From Lactarius indigo (Eukaryota; Basidiomycota; Agaricomycetes; Russulales; Russulaceae), in the NCBI GenBank assembly GCA_025766275.1, contig JAFKAC010000031.1, forward strand, positions 642,841 to 706,840: a stretch of DNA of 64,000 bases, read 5' to 3'. Positions 44,745-59,329 of the stretch are shown one piece after another. The notes under the pieces were generated by a model. That model had not been told where the DNA came from, searched no databases, and saw nothing but the letters and a program-made list of their open reading frames with translations. Every line of letters begins with the position of its first letter. Position 1 is the first letter of the stretch. The translations under genes were made by a program, and so were the position numbers.

Positions 44745-47700
44745 ATGTCGCAACCTAGGAATAACCTCGAGGCTTTGCAGCACCAGATCCCCCCTCCTCA
44801 ACAAAAGTCGACATATTTTGCTGCCACTCAAAGTCCCAAGGTGCGATATGATCGAGTTTTCTCATGTGAGTCATCCAACCACGGCTTCGACAGCCCACCA
44901 AATTCAAGCCAGCGAAGGCCATTCCCTGCGACAGGTACGTTTCGCCCATTCTTACTCTTTTGTTCGTGACGCTTCACGTCAGTTAACATAACGTACAGCA
45001 CATAATGGCACCGCGCAGCTCCAGTCTTTTTCCAATCCCGGTTCCGGCAAAGAAAATTCTTACAACCCCGCTCCTGCACTCTCACATGTTCATTTGAGCA
45101 ACGAGGCGATTGACATCAGCTCTTCGGACTCCACCTCTCCTGGTTCGACGCGTTCTATCCCCTACAAGCGAGCATCCTCTGACACTGGCCCGGCGCTTCC
45201 TCTTTCTCCCAAGCGCCAGAGGATTGCCGCCTCCATATCTGACAAGGAAAATGCGTATTCCGTGTCTCAGAAGGGGAAAGCCAAGGAGGGACAATCACCG
45301 CCGTCCCACGGGCTCTACGCGCTCGCTCCACCGTCTGAAGCACGACAATCTACACCCCCTCAGCCCACGAAACCTTTGAGACGCATCGCGATTCGGACTG
45401 TTACTTATAGTCACAAAGTTCATTCCGATTTACAAGATGTAAAATCCATGTCCTTATGCGATGTCTGATACTAATCCTGAGAGCAGAGAACGACCGAGGA
45501 GCTCCAGCTGCTATACGAGATCGATGACGCTCATTTCCATCAGGCTAGGAGGGTCCGCGATCAATATCGCATGGGCAAGGTTTCTAAACATGACCCATAC
45601 ATCTTAGATGGGTTATTGTGCGTATTGTCGTTCCATTGCCGCGATTTTTCTTAACGTTGCGCGGGGGGCAAGGGATCTTCTTGAAGATAGACTCGGTGCT
45701 ATCACTGATGCGATCGCCAGCATTCGGAGGCGATCCCGAGGATACGGCACTTCCATCAACTGAAGGCCTTCTTCGGGCCGTGACACCTTCATCATGCACA
45801 CAATCACACGATTTTGCTCGTGATTCCGAGATTTCGTCTCTAATACGCGAGCACGAGAGCTATCCTTCCACATCGGCTGTAGCCTTTCACCGTCCCGTAA
45901 CCCCTTCAATACGCACGCACGCACGCGACTTTACCCAAAGCTCCAAGATTTCGTCTCTAATACACAAGGACGAGACTCAAATCTTCGATGAGGAATTTGT
46001 CGAGGACGACACGCCAATATCCAGCACTATCAGCCACGGATCCACCCTGGTTGCAGATACTCTCGATCATATCCCTATCCCTGGACCTGAGAAAGTGGTT
46101 GACGACAGTGCCAGTGCCCGTGCTCACACAGCTCCTGAGCCACAGTCACCTAAAATCACCACTTCCTATGCCGTCCCTGAGTTGAACAACCGGCAAACCG
46201 TGCGACAGACGATTTCCAGTGACGACGAACTCTGGGATCATGTAGATGGTAATGCGGTGGACGATAGTGTCGAAGTAGTATCTCCAGATGCCCACAAACC
46301 GGCGCCTCTATTCTCTGCTGTGGCCACACTGCGCCCCTCTCCCGCTGAAGCCCCGTCCGAAGCTAGCCTCAAAGCCAGTCCCTACTACCCCGAAGTCGTC
46401 GAAAAACTCAGGAACGTTTTTCGCCTCAAAACATTTCGGAAAAATCAACTTGCGGCAATCATTTCTACCCTTAATGGTCGTGACGCAGTCGTGCTAATGC
46501 CGACTGGTGGTGGCAAAAGTTTGTGCTATCAACTTCCCGCCGTTTGTAGGGGCGGCAAAACGAGTGGAGTGACAATTGTAGTCTCACCTCTGCGGGCCCT
46601 CATGGCGGACCAGGTCGAGGCACTGCGCGCCAACCACATAGATGTAATGATGCTTGCCTCTATGGACTCTCAAGACGGGGATTCCATGCACGAACTTCGA
46701 ACCGCCGCAAATAAGCCTAGCCTCGTCTATATCACGCCCGAGAAATTGTGCTGCAGCGATATCATGAAGGGTATACTGAAAGGCCTCTATTCGAGACGAC
46801 AACTGGCTCGGTTTGTTATTGACGAGGCGCATCTTATTAATACATGGGGACGCGACTTTCGCTCCGAGGGAGTACGCCTCCTTATTTCTCAGCATTTCGT
46901 AAGCAGACTGACAGAACCTCTAGTATGCCGCACTCTATGGCCTCCGAACTGAATATCCGGGGATCCCCTTCGTCGCACTTACTGCGACCGCGACCTCTGA
47001 GGCTTTGCAGGATATCGTTACTACCCTCGGCCTAAGTGACTATGTACTCCTCTCACAGTCGTTTAATCGCCCCAATCTGCGCTACACAATAATTCCCAAG
47101 AAAAGAGACGTAGAGAGCAACATCGTCGAGTTCATCCAAGGAAATTACCCAGATCAGACTGGGATCATATATTGCATTGCCCGTGCGAAAACTGAGGAGG
47201 TAGCTATGAAACTGAGGATGCAAGGCCTCAATGCTCGACACTTCCACGCTGCAATGGCCGACTACGACAAAAAGCGCATTCAACAACAGTGGCAAAGCGG
47301 TGAATGCAAGATCATCGTCGCCACGGTTGCGTTTGGCATGGGCGTGGATAAAGCGAACGGTGAACATAGTTTCCTCGAAATCGTACTCAGCTGACCCCCC
47401 TCAGTGCGCTTCGTCATACATTTTGACGTGCCCAGTAGCATCGATGCGTATGTGAAGATCCCCGAGCGCGAGAGTACTTGACCAAGTTAAGTTTGCAGGT
47501 ACTGCCAAGAGACAGGTCGCGCCGGCCGAGACGGGGAGATCGCCGAGTGCATACTGTGTAAACAACCCATCGATGTTGACATTCTCGAGCTCACTTCATC
47601 TTTCACAGATTATAGCTACTATGACACACAACGAAGAATGCTTCAGATCAACAAGGACAAGGACATAGACGAAGTGCAAAAGAACCGCAAGAGGCAGGCA

Positions 47701-48891
47701 TTGTACACAGTCAACGCGTTCTGTCTCAACGAGATTGATTGTCGCCGCATGCTAATATTGAATCACTTTACTGAGGCGTTCGACCCCGCCTCTTGCAACG
47801 GCACATGTGACAATTGTGCCTCAACAGGCGAAGTCACGGAGCTAGACCTCACTGGCTCGGCCATCATATTTGTGGAATTGATTCAACAACTGCAGAGAGT
47901 GTGTATGAAGATCACCGGGCCTCTCAGCGTACATGCCTTTCGTGGTACATCGGCGTCAGATATGGGGAGGAGGGGATTCGACGCTATGAAGAACTATGGG
48001 AAAGGTTCTGACATCTCAGCAGATTTGGCTAAGCGCTTGCTTGATCACTTGGTAGCCCGTCAAATTCTGTCCACTGAGCTCGAGGAAGCGCAAGTCCCAA
48101 ACAGAGCTCCGATTTCCTATGTTTATGTACCCATCATTTGTCACATATCCTCTGTATCGCTGGCTGACAGTACCCTGGTACAGCTCGGGGCCAACGCAGA
48201 CGCATTTCTCTCAGAGAGACCACCTTTCCTGTTGAAGGTACGCTCCGCGAAGAAAGGAGTCGGTGCATCCAAGTCCAAGAGAGTCGCAGCCCTTGCTTCA
48301 ACTTCGACGATCTCGGTTAGGAAAAAACGTCCACGAGTTGAAGCTGCCGATGACCCTGTCGAGCCCTTTTCCCCCTGTGACGCCGAGCCAGTCTTTGACG
48401 ATATAGAGCCAGAAGCAGATATTTTAGAACCATCCACTCCTCCGCTTTTGCAAGCGCGGAGGCTCAGGGCATCACCGAGCATCCAAGTCTTCGAAGAACC
48501 GCCGAGAGAACGGGGTCTAGACGAAAATCAAGAGTGCTACCAGGCACTCTGCGCGCTCCGCACTCAGGTATGTGGCCTCCGTCTTTGACTGCTTCGCTCA
48601 TACTGATGCATGTCAGCTCGCGGTGGAGCGCGCATGCGACCCCCAAGACATTCTAGTAGACGAGATTCTAGAGACTCTGAGCTGCATCCTCCCTTGTGGT
48701 CTATACCTTGCAATTTCTCTCTCTCTCAAAAAGCTGACGAAATTGCTTGTTTGCCGCAGATGGCGTCGCCTTTAAAGAGGTCCTTATGATGGGCCAGGAA
48801 CTCGACGTCCGATGAGATCCATGTCAAGTGGGTCGCCTATGGAAAGCCCTTTCTCGACGTCACTTCGAAGTATGCGATGCGCTTGCGGTAG
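44745..48891 (+). CDS. SGS1: RecQ DNA helicase, BLM/SGS1 type
   Basis: This is a 3'-5' helicase that dissolves recombination intermediates with Top3/Rmi1. ATG 44745 starts a long disordered Ser-rich N-terminus, including a 40-residue internal repeat. The helicase core holds FRLKTFRKNQLAAI (motif 0), MPTGGGKSLCYQLPAV (I), SPLRALMADQV, FVIDEAHLINTWGRDFR (II), VALTATATSEALQDI (III) and FNRPNLRY (IV). Motifs V-VI follow: VATVAFGMGVDKAN and YCQETGRAGRDGE. The RQC zinc site spans DCRRMLILNHFTEAFDPASC to TCDNC. An HRDC-like segment follows (ILVDEILETLSCILP, AFKEVLMMGQELDV) and the end is GKPFLDVTSKYAMRLR. Extra bases occur at 45724-45725 and 48808-48809. The junction near 48130-48175 is uncertain. 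Confidence 0.92.
45780..45975 (+). repeat. Internal coding repeat in RecQ N-terminus
   Basis: Two diverged copies of a module of roughly 39 codons, starting at 45780 and 45897. Each encodes VTPS, then a D-F pair, then ISSLI plus a charged stretch. The DNA block gatttcgtctctaatac is nearly identical in both copies. Confidence 0.75.
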
Positions 48892-49459
48892 GCCCGTCCT
48901 GACCCCCTTTTGGGGAGCATGCTTCTCTTATCTCCTTGGTCGACCCCAGCGCTAAGTCGAGTCCTTCCACCTTTACACCTGCTGAGCTGCACGAGCGCTT
49001 CGATTATCAGGGTGCGCCAAGCAGCAAACCCGTCGGAGAGCGGTGAGCGAGGATGGTTGCACCATTTATCACTCTATTGCAAGATATTTATACCTCACAA
49101 TCACTTAATGCTCTATGCACGCTTACTTGTCCTATACCATTGCACACCCAAGCTACACTAAGTTATCTTGTCAATTGCGCATCACAAGTCAGAGAGCGAT
49201 TTGAAGGGAGGCAACCCAGCATCATGGCGTAACCCTCGCTCCGAAACGGCTGGGTATACAGCATGACAGTATCGCGTCCCTATAGACGACTCGGAAAAGT
49301 TGAGAGTAGGCGCTCAGCAATACGAGAACGATGAGCCACTCTTCATAGACTTGTGACCTTTTGCAGATCGAAAGCAGGAATTTCAGGGGATGGGTAGTAT
49401 TAAGACAACGACGTTGAACTGTAGAATAGGACCATACAACAAAATGGAGGAACCGCTGC
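48892..49459. other. Convergent 3' flanks of RecQ and DDX41
   Basis: No coding signal is visible. Two genes end toward each other here, so it should hold both polyadenylation regions. Confidence 0.5.
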
Positions 49460-51737
49460 TTAATACCCGCCAGTGTCCTGGGTGGTGCGATGAGAAGCCA
49501 TCTGCCTGCGCTGTGTATCCTCGAGCTTTGGGCAGTTGGAAATGCCGTGTCCAAGACCTAAGGAAAAGTGGTCGGTGCTAAAGAAACGTTACAGAGACTA
49601 AGGATACATTACCTCCACAAACGGGACAGCCCTTGAGCGATCCACCTTGGGCTGCACGCGGGTCTTCAATAGTTTGCAAGAAGGGCGGGACTCTGAATGA
49701 AGAACGCCGTTAGACCTTGGATAATATGTTGTGGTCAGACAGATCGACGCACTTCTGTCCAGCCTCCATGAGTAAGTATTTCAGATCTAGCAAAGTCTGT
49801 TCTGGTGTGTTCATGTTGACGAATGTCGTCGCTATGCCGGTCTTTCCGCTTCGTCCCGTACGCCCGATTTGATGCACGTAATCCTCGATCTCCTTTGGCA
49901 TGGAAAATATGATGACGTGCTGGATGTCGTTGAAATCCAGACCTTTGGACGCGACGCCCGATGCGACCATGACGTCCTTGGCGCCGGACTTGAATGATTT
50001 GATAGCGTACTGCCGTTCCTCCTGGGCTGAGACAAATGATCAAAACGACCGCAGTGAGCAAGGGTAGAAGCAGAACATACTCTTTGAGCCGTGGATGGAA
50101 ACAGCCTCGACGCCCTTGAGGAGCAGGTACTCTTGGATATCGTCCACCTCGTTCTTGTTGTCGCTGAAGATGATGACCGGAGGAGCCGTCTTCTGCAAGC
50201 ACTCGAGCAAGTAGACCATCTTGGCCTCCTGTTTCACATATTCGACGACTTGCAAGACGTCCAGGTTGGCGGCACCCGCTCTGCCGACGTTGACAAGCAC
50301 AGGCCGAATAAGCGACTGCTGAGCAAAGTCTTGGATCTTTCGGGGCATAGTGGCGGAGAAAAGTAGCGTTTGCCGTTGACGCTGTGACGGTTTATCAGTA
50401 ATGCCACCGTTGAGATGCAGGAAGTCAGTTACCTTGAAAAAACTCATGATGTTCCGCACGTCGTCCTCAAAACCGAGGTCGACCATTCGATCGGCCTCGT
50501 CCATACAAAAGTACTTGCAGCTGTCAAAGTTAATCTTTTTCTTCTCTAACATGTCGATCAACCGTCCGGGTGTCGCGACCACGATATGGATTCCTTTGCT
50601 CAAAACGTGGCTTTGTTCGCCCATGGAAATCCCACCCATGCATAACAACGTATTCAGGCGGGGATAGTTCCCCGAGTTGGAGAGCGCCTCTGTCCACTGC
50701 AGGACATTTTCGTATGTTTGAGATGCGAGCTCACGAGATGGGCAAAGTATCACCCCGATAGGGCCCTCGCCACGAACAAAAGGGAGTTTGCTCTCGTCCT
50801 CGAGGGCAAGCATTATCAGTGGAAGACAAAAAGCTAGGGTCTTCCCGGAGCCGGTGAAGGCTATGCCAATCATATCCCGACCTGAGAATCTGAACTACGG
50901 TCAGCGGTATGGCCATAAGACCGATATTCTGAAGCATACGCTACGGGGATTCCCTGGAGTTGAATGGGAGTGGGGGTCGTAATCCTCTTTGACTTGAGGA
51001 ACTTCAATAGAGGGTGAGGTAATTTCATATCCTATTCGACGCATAAGCTTCCTCCTAGGAAAAATCAAGGTGCGCTTACTGCAAACGAGTCAATTGGTGG
51101 GGGTATGTCTTCGCCATCGACAATAATGTGGTATTTCTCGCGAATTTTCTGGTTGTTCTCGTCGCTCCGCGCACGAATATATCGTGGGGGTGTCCACCTG
51201 AGAGAAAACTCAGCGTACTGTGGTTGCGGTTTGATACTAATGCAACGCACGATGTCCGTAATGCTTCGGTATAAAGGATGCCCTTCGCCAGCTCCCGGTC
51301 AGACGCGAGCTTTTTTCTACTAGCTATCGCAGCTAATATTTGTGCATCTGCCTCTTCTGCTTTCTCCGCCTCTGTCTTTTTGGCATCTGCGACCAACTTC
51401 TCAGCGAGCTGGCCAGTGGATTGGAGCACTGCATACCTTCCGACGCCTTCTTCGAGTGGACCTCCTGCGCCTCCACTAACAGCGCTCGACCCCTCCTCAC
51501 CTTTTCTCTTCGTCTCTCTTCTTCTTGTTCTTCGTTCTCTCGCTCGTCTTCCGCCTCCCGTGCCTCTTGGGATTTGTCGCGACCAGACGAGGAGCCCAAG
51601 GCAGACAGTTTGGCTAGCTTGGCTTGCCGTCTCTGGGCCACTGGTACGTATGGTTCATAGTTGTCGTCGTCGAGTTTGTACTCAGGGGAGGGGGTGCGCT
51701 GAATGCGGCGACGTTTAACAGAGGTTTCGGCCGACAT
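49460..51737 (-). CDS. DDX41: DDX41/Abstrakt DEAD-box RNA helicase
   Basis: This is a spliceosome-associated DEAD-box ATPase. The start is [21 protein letters not shown] charged coiled-coil region leads to [20 protein letters not shown] and [20 protein letters not shown]. The core has [11 protein letters not shown], Walker [117 protein letters not shown] and [17 protein letters not shown]. The C-terminal zinc knuckle [18 protein letters not shown] is diagnostic for DDX41. A seeming frameshift near 51420 disappears with a 51-bp intron joining KKASE to DAKKTEAEK. The gene is intact and ends QDTGGY. Confidence 0.93.
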
Positions 51738-51889
51738 TGTCGTCCAAAGTAAAGCACGGATCGAACGGGCCGGGATCTCGCTCAGATTCGTCAAGTGATT
51801 CGTCCTTTCTTTTTTTTCGTTGCCACCTCAGTGCGAATATGTCATGCCCACTTCGGAATGAGGGCGCCCGAGAGTCAAAAGCTTGGTCA

Positions 51890-52490
51890 AAAGTCGAGCG
51901 TCATGAGAAACGAGCGCTCCGTCGCTTTGGTACCCTGGTGAAGCAACCCCAAAACGCGAATTGGTTCTACTGCCGTTGTACGATTTCGTACATCAGCTTA
52001 TTCGCATCCTTTGTTTCATCGAACGTATCCGCGACACCCGCGGACCACTTGTCCATTTGAAGTCCTGTAAGAAATTCATTTCCCCTCTTGCCACATCCTC
52101 GGCCCTTCCCCATCTTCAACACGTCCCACCTCTGTTCCATCTCACCGATGCGGAGAAGGCATCTTCCGTTCTTTGATCACCAAGTGCTACGACAACCTGC
52201 TTTCGTGTTTGTTCGCGTATCTCAAGTACGTGCACCAATGGCCCACACCCGAGGACAGGGGCATCAGTACCACTGCAGCACCACTGATGGAGAAGGCAAC
52301 ATACAATAGCACACCTGGCACGGCCACTTTTTCCCTCCACTTCTACGAAGTGCTTTGGCCTCCGGCATTCCTGGTTGGGTATGTGTGCTGTTTTTCATAG
52401 GATTCATTGCACTGAAGAAATGGGTAGTTTTGAACATATGGCTGAGCCGAACAAGCTGTTGAAAGGCCGACAGCTTGCCCAGAAGCTCAT
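51890..52490 (+). pseudogene. Relic of galactose-1-phosphate uridylyltransferase
   Basis: Decayed 3' exons of a GALT gene lie immediately upstream of the intact copy. Recognisable pieces in order are RNERSVALVPW (intact copy RNKHFVALVPW), CPFEVL before a donor-like taag (intact PFETL), LPHLQHVPPLFHLTDAEK (intact LPYHRHIPSLAHLTDEEK) and TKCYDNLLSCLFAY (intact TKRYDNLFCCPFAY). These are followed by HQWPTPEDRG, an FLVG-GT junction and FEHMAEP (intact FELMGES). They fall in different frames with stops between them, and a 115-bp stretch interrupts the second piece. No catalytic HPH exon is present, so it cannot encode an enzyme. It is best explained by an old tandem duplication. Confidence 0.75.
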
Positions 52491-52827
52491 TTCCTGGATA
52501 ACTGAGTGCATGTCGGTCCACGTAGCTCTCCGATTCTGGTTTCCAGGGACACGAATCGATGCAATTTGTGATGGACAGGTGAGTATCTTCGCGCCGCCTT
52601 ATTTCCAGAGCGGTTCAATGTGAAAGGACGGCCGCCGTTGTAAGTCGCGTGTGGAAAACTGCACATTTATCGCCCTGTCCGCTTGTGATTCGACATCCCA
52701 CTCCCACGTCGTGACAAAATAGTCATATTGCGTTTGATGACGCGTGCCGACGGCGATAGAGTGTTATTTTGAATCCCTTTAAAGTCGAGGCATCGCAGAC
52801 TATGGTTGAGTTTCAGGCCGCCTCAAG

Positions 52828-54250
52828 ATGGCTGACGAATTTGACCCCTCTGTCCACTCTCACCGTCGTTGTGAGTTTGAACTCTTGTATCGGAGTACCA
52901 ACTGATGCTCATGGCAATCTCACATCACAGACAATCCTCTCACTGGCGAGTGCGTGCTGGTCTCAGACCCGCATCGCTTGAAACATCCATGGAATGGGCA
53001 AGTTGAGCCACCCCAGTCTGTGTTCCTACCCGAGCACGATCCGGATTGTTTCCTCTGCTCGGGAAACGAGCGTGCGAGCGGTCAGAGCAACGGAAAGTAT
53101 CAACATACCAAGGTTTTCCCAAACGACTATGCGTCCGTCCTTCCACCTCCAGGGCCAGTTGCACGTGCTACACCCCCGGGCCACCCATTGCTAGCCAGCG
53201 AACCTGTGGTTGGCGCGTGCGACGTCCTCATTTTTCATCCGCGTCATGATTTGACGTTCGCCCGGCTTTCCCTGGAAGATATTGCACGAATTGTTGGGGA
53301 GTGGGCTGGCGTGTATAGGCGTCGGGGATCTCAGGAGGCCATCAAATACGTGCAGATATTTGAGGTAACGCGCCTTTCTTTTTGGGGGGTTGGGCGCTAT
53401 TGACCCGACGGCAAATTAGAATAAGGGGATCATGATGGGGTGCTCGAATCCCCATCCACACGGACAGATATGGTCCCTGAATTATATCCCCACCATAGCA
53501 GCAACGGAGCTTGCTTCACTGGCACGCTACGCTGTCAACCCGAGTGTTGAACCTTCTGCCTCTAAGGCGCCCTGTGGACCGCTTGGTCGGCCTTGCCTGC
53601 TTTGCGACTACATCAACTTTGAGCTAGGGGTCCCCGAGGATCAGGGCCGCATCGTTGTGCGTAATAAGCATTTTGTGGCACTGGTCCCATGGTGGGCAGT
53701 TTGGCCGTTTGAGACACTTGGCAAGTGAGAACATTTTGCGGCGCCTATCCAGCTGACATCCATCTTACAGTACTGCCGTATCACCGGCACATCCCATCAC
53801 TGGCTCATTTGACAGATGAAGAGAAGTTGTCGCTTGCCGACGTACTCTCACGTGTCACGAAACGTTACGACAACTTATTCTGTTGTCCATTTGCGTATTC
53901 CATGGGGATACACCAGAGGCCGTTGCCCCCTCGCGAAGAGGACTTACAAAACATTGATGACGAGGACAATATAGCGCACTTGCACCTGCACTTCTTTCCT
54001 CCTTTGCTACGGAGCGCCTCGGTCCGGAAGTTCCTCGTCGGGTCAGTATTTCCGTTTATCATTTTGTCCGCATCTGGGTTAATCGGATCGAATTGGCTGC
54101 AGTTTCGAGTTGATGGGGGAATCGCAACGTGATTTTACACCGGAGCTCGCTGCACAGCGGTTGAGGGAGTGTTCAGATGTTCACTATTTAGACGTAGACA
54201 CAGAAACAGATCCAGATGCAAGTCCGGATGTCACGGTCGAGTGCCAGTGA
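52828..54250 (+). CDS. GAL7: Galactose-1-phosphate uridylyltransferase (GALT)
   Basis: This is the Leloir-pathway enzyme exchanging UDP-glucose and galactose-1-phosphate. ATG 52828 opens MADEFDPSVHSHRRYNPLTG. Features in order are HRLKHPWNGQ, the zinc-ligand pair DCFLCSGN, KVFPNDYASVLPP and the catalytic SNPHPHGQIWSLNYIP with the HPH triad. Next come VALVPWWAVWPFE, LPYHRHIPSLAHLTDEEK and DNIAHLHLHFFPPLLRS. The last exon gives FELMGESQRDFTPELAAQRL and ends before TGA 54248. The intron at 53721-53770 is GC-AG (gcaagt) and restores ETLVLPYHRH in phase. The frame is intact. A degenerate 3' copy lies just upstream. Confidence 0.93.
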
Positions 54251-54326
54251 TAGACCCCGATCTGTACATCTCCCTAGTTGAAATTGATCCATTACACTCG
54301 CTATCATACCCTGCGTCTCGTAAACT

Positions 54327-56779
<2,453 letters not shown>

Positions 56780-56950
56780 AGTGGAGCAAAGTGAAGCGAA
56801 GTCGAAGGATAATAAGCCTAAATAAGGTGACTCCGCATAATGGAAGAGAAGCGCGGTTGTTACGTTCTTGGGTGGCGTATCAAAGTACAGATGTGGTGTC
56901 TAAGTGAGATAGTAACCGGGACGACCCTGATGAGATCAGTCACGTGCATG

Positions 56951-58526
56951 CTAGTATTCGTTGGGATGCTCTGCTTCAAAGCGTTGATCCGCAAATAGCG
57001 GATCGATAAAGACTTGGATGTCCACCGTCGAGCTGGCAGAGCCGCGATTTAGCCAGAGCCACTTGAAACCGACGTGGTAGTCGACGGCGGGTTTCCAGCG
57101 TTTCGTAAGGCTGTCTTCTGGGTTAGACCAGCCGGCCCAGTTGTAGTAGACATCAGTGTTATGCAGACAATTGCTGTGAAAAAAGCAGGCGGAAAGCAGC
57201 ATTAGTCCGTCATCACAACCACATCCGGAAAGATTACGCACAAGTGGACTAGTTTCGGAAGGACAACCTGTCCCTGGTATGGAGTACCCCATAGGTGGAT
57301 CATCGCCCGACTCTCTTCATCCTCCGCGGCGTCGTCGTGACCGAGGCCTGTCATGTACATATCCAACAAGCAGCTCGTCACCTCCCAATCATACACCAGT
57401 GGTCTGAATAGCTCCTTGCGGTTGCTCACGATGGCCCACCAGTACCCTTGATCACCAAGCGCGACATTCAAGTACTGACCGTTCGGTCCTGGAGGTCCGA
57501 ATAGCGCCTCAAAGGTAGGCGGTGAAAGCGCAGGCGGGAACAACCCGCTGCGGTCCGCCCGGTAAATGCTAGAATCCATCAGCCTCGCTGCACGGAGCCT
57601 TCCAAGATGGAGTAGCATGATACACGAGCATATGCGCGATGCGTGGTGCCATTCTGGAGCGTCTTGATTTGGATGGCTGGGCATCGAGATGGACACCTCG
57701 GAGTCCCATTGGCTGAACTCCTCCCAGAGAAGTGCAGGGTCTGTCAGGAGGAAGGCGTCGGTGTCTACGTAGATGGCCTTCTCGACGTCATCTGTTAATA
57801 TCTCGTGCAGGAACAACTTCATGAGACCAGCTAGAATCGACGAGTTTGTCAGCAGCACACTCGAATGAAAAACACATGGACGGAAGCATACGAATGCCAG
57901 CGGAGTGATCCGTATTGACTCCCCCTTCCCTGGAAATCCGATCTAGCATACTCTGGAATGGCAACCGGTAAAATCGCACAGAGATGTTGTGTAGCGGATG
58001 TGTGAGAAGGCGGAATCGACTCTCCAGGTACGTTTGCGCGGCTTCGTCGCAAACAATGTGGAATTGAAGAGGTCGTGAAGTGTACATAATAGCGGACTGA
58101 AGAAGAGGTTATGATACGCGAGGCCACGACGTTGAAGATAAATAAATGAAGTACCTTCAAGAGGACCGCACCCTCCTTAGCTGATGACTCCGAAAACATG
58201 ACGAGTGCAAAGACCACCGGTTGCACTGGGGGCTCAACGATGACAGTCTTGGTTGTAGGGGGAGCTGTCCGAGTGACAGTGACAGTGAGCGGAGGAGAAT
58301 CGACTTGCAATTCAGGCACGCATGCTTTCTGAGGATCGAGCGATTGGCAGGATGAGGGATGTTGTTCGCCAGGAAGTTGCTGAGAAAAAAAGATGACGGA
58401 GGCAAGGGCTACAGCTAGAAGCAAGAACGCCACACGTCGCGTTCGAAAGAGTACCCTGCCTCCGTACCAGGAGTCATCGGGAGAATTGCGAGGATGATGG
58501 GGTGTGGAACGGTGAAGAGAGGCCAT
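56951..58526 (-). CDS. GT8-like glycosyltransferase, type II membrane protein
   Basis: A short cytosolic tail (MASLHRSTPHHPRN) precedes one membrane anchor (RVAFLLLAVALASVIFFSQQ) and a Pro/Thr-rich stem. The lumenal catalytic domain includes FALVMFSESSAKEGAVLLK, YTSRPLQFHIVCDEAAQTYL, KAIYVDTDAFLLTDPALLWE with a DxD metal site (DTD), QYLNVALGDQGYWWAI and YNWAGWSNP. An in-frame ATG at 58625 would add 33 residues. Introns at LLK|SAIMY, the HSAGI-GLMKLF junction and LVHF|NCLHN are GT-AG and in phase. The family resembles LARGE/GLT8-type enzymes; donor and acceptor cannot be told from sequence. It converges on the PFK-2 gene with 171 bp between stops. Confidence 0.82.
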
Positions 58527-59329
58527 CCCGGACCGAAACAACGCAAACCGCGGGTTTCCCACCAAAAGAGATGAGGTGGTGAGTAGGAGGAAAAAAGGAT
58601 GGACTCCGAGCCGAGAGTGTCTCAAATGTCATTTGAAAAAATTCGTTAGGGGCCTCGAGCATGGGCTTCCTAATTGGTTCGTTCTTGGCTCGAGCGCTGA
58701 GCGCTGAGGCACGATAAAAAAAGATAGCGCCAAATGAGGCAGTGCTAGGGGAACCGAAGCTCAAGTACAAAATTGAAACCGCGGTGACCGGTTCATGGGA
58801 AGCATACTGTGGAGATTTTCTGGGGCTTCTGCCCGTTTCCATAATCAAAACTCATGTTTGAATTATGTAATCACCAACCCGGCCATTGTCCTGGGACAAA
58901 TGTCCTAGCTTCATAATATTGCTGTGGGAACTCATATTATAACTGGTGTTAAATAATTCATAGATAATTTTCTGGGCAGTCGTTTAAATAATAATAATAA
59001 TTCTTTCAAATTCTGTCAGATTGATGCCGTGGCACCTATCATAGTAAGTTACATTGCAGATCACATTGCAGGCCGCACAAGCTGACACTCAAACTACATG
59101 ACCCACAGTACTACCAGTACCCATTTCCCATTTGCTTCCAAACTGCTTGGTGTGACTACTCATTCCTGCCACTGCAGGTGGTGTGAGGAGCTGATGCCTG
59201 AACATATTACGTCCGAGTCGCTCCTCCTAGTTTGCACGTAACCCACTTGCACCTTCTTTGGTGTCATCATTGAGCGCTGGGCGCTCGGCACACAGCCCCA
59301 ACTTCAACCAAGAGCGCTGATCCCCTATC
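58527..59329. promoter_or_regulatory. Divergent intergenic region, GT8/NDK
   Basis: About 800 bp between divergent genes. It is AT-richer around 58850-59000, including a (TAA)n run at about 58986-58999 (aataataataataatt). Repeats of gagcgctg appear at 58693 and 59273. No ORF is convincing. It should hold both promoters. Confidence 0.4.

Noticed and set aside
20411..48891. Programmed +1 ribosomal frameshifting as the cause of the frame breaks
   Set aside because: There is no shared slippery heptamer and most sites are not at stop codons. Events are too frequent, up to ten in one gene. The transition-pair pattern at third positions points to doubled alleles instead.
51370..51440. Frameshift in DDX41
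   Set aside because: A 51-bp GT-AG intron (gtatgcagtg to ggtcgcag) joins KKASE to DAKKTEAEK as in homologues, so no error is needed.
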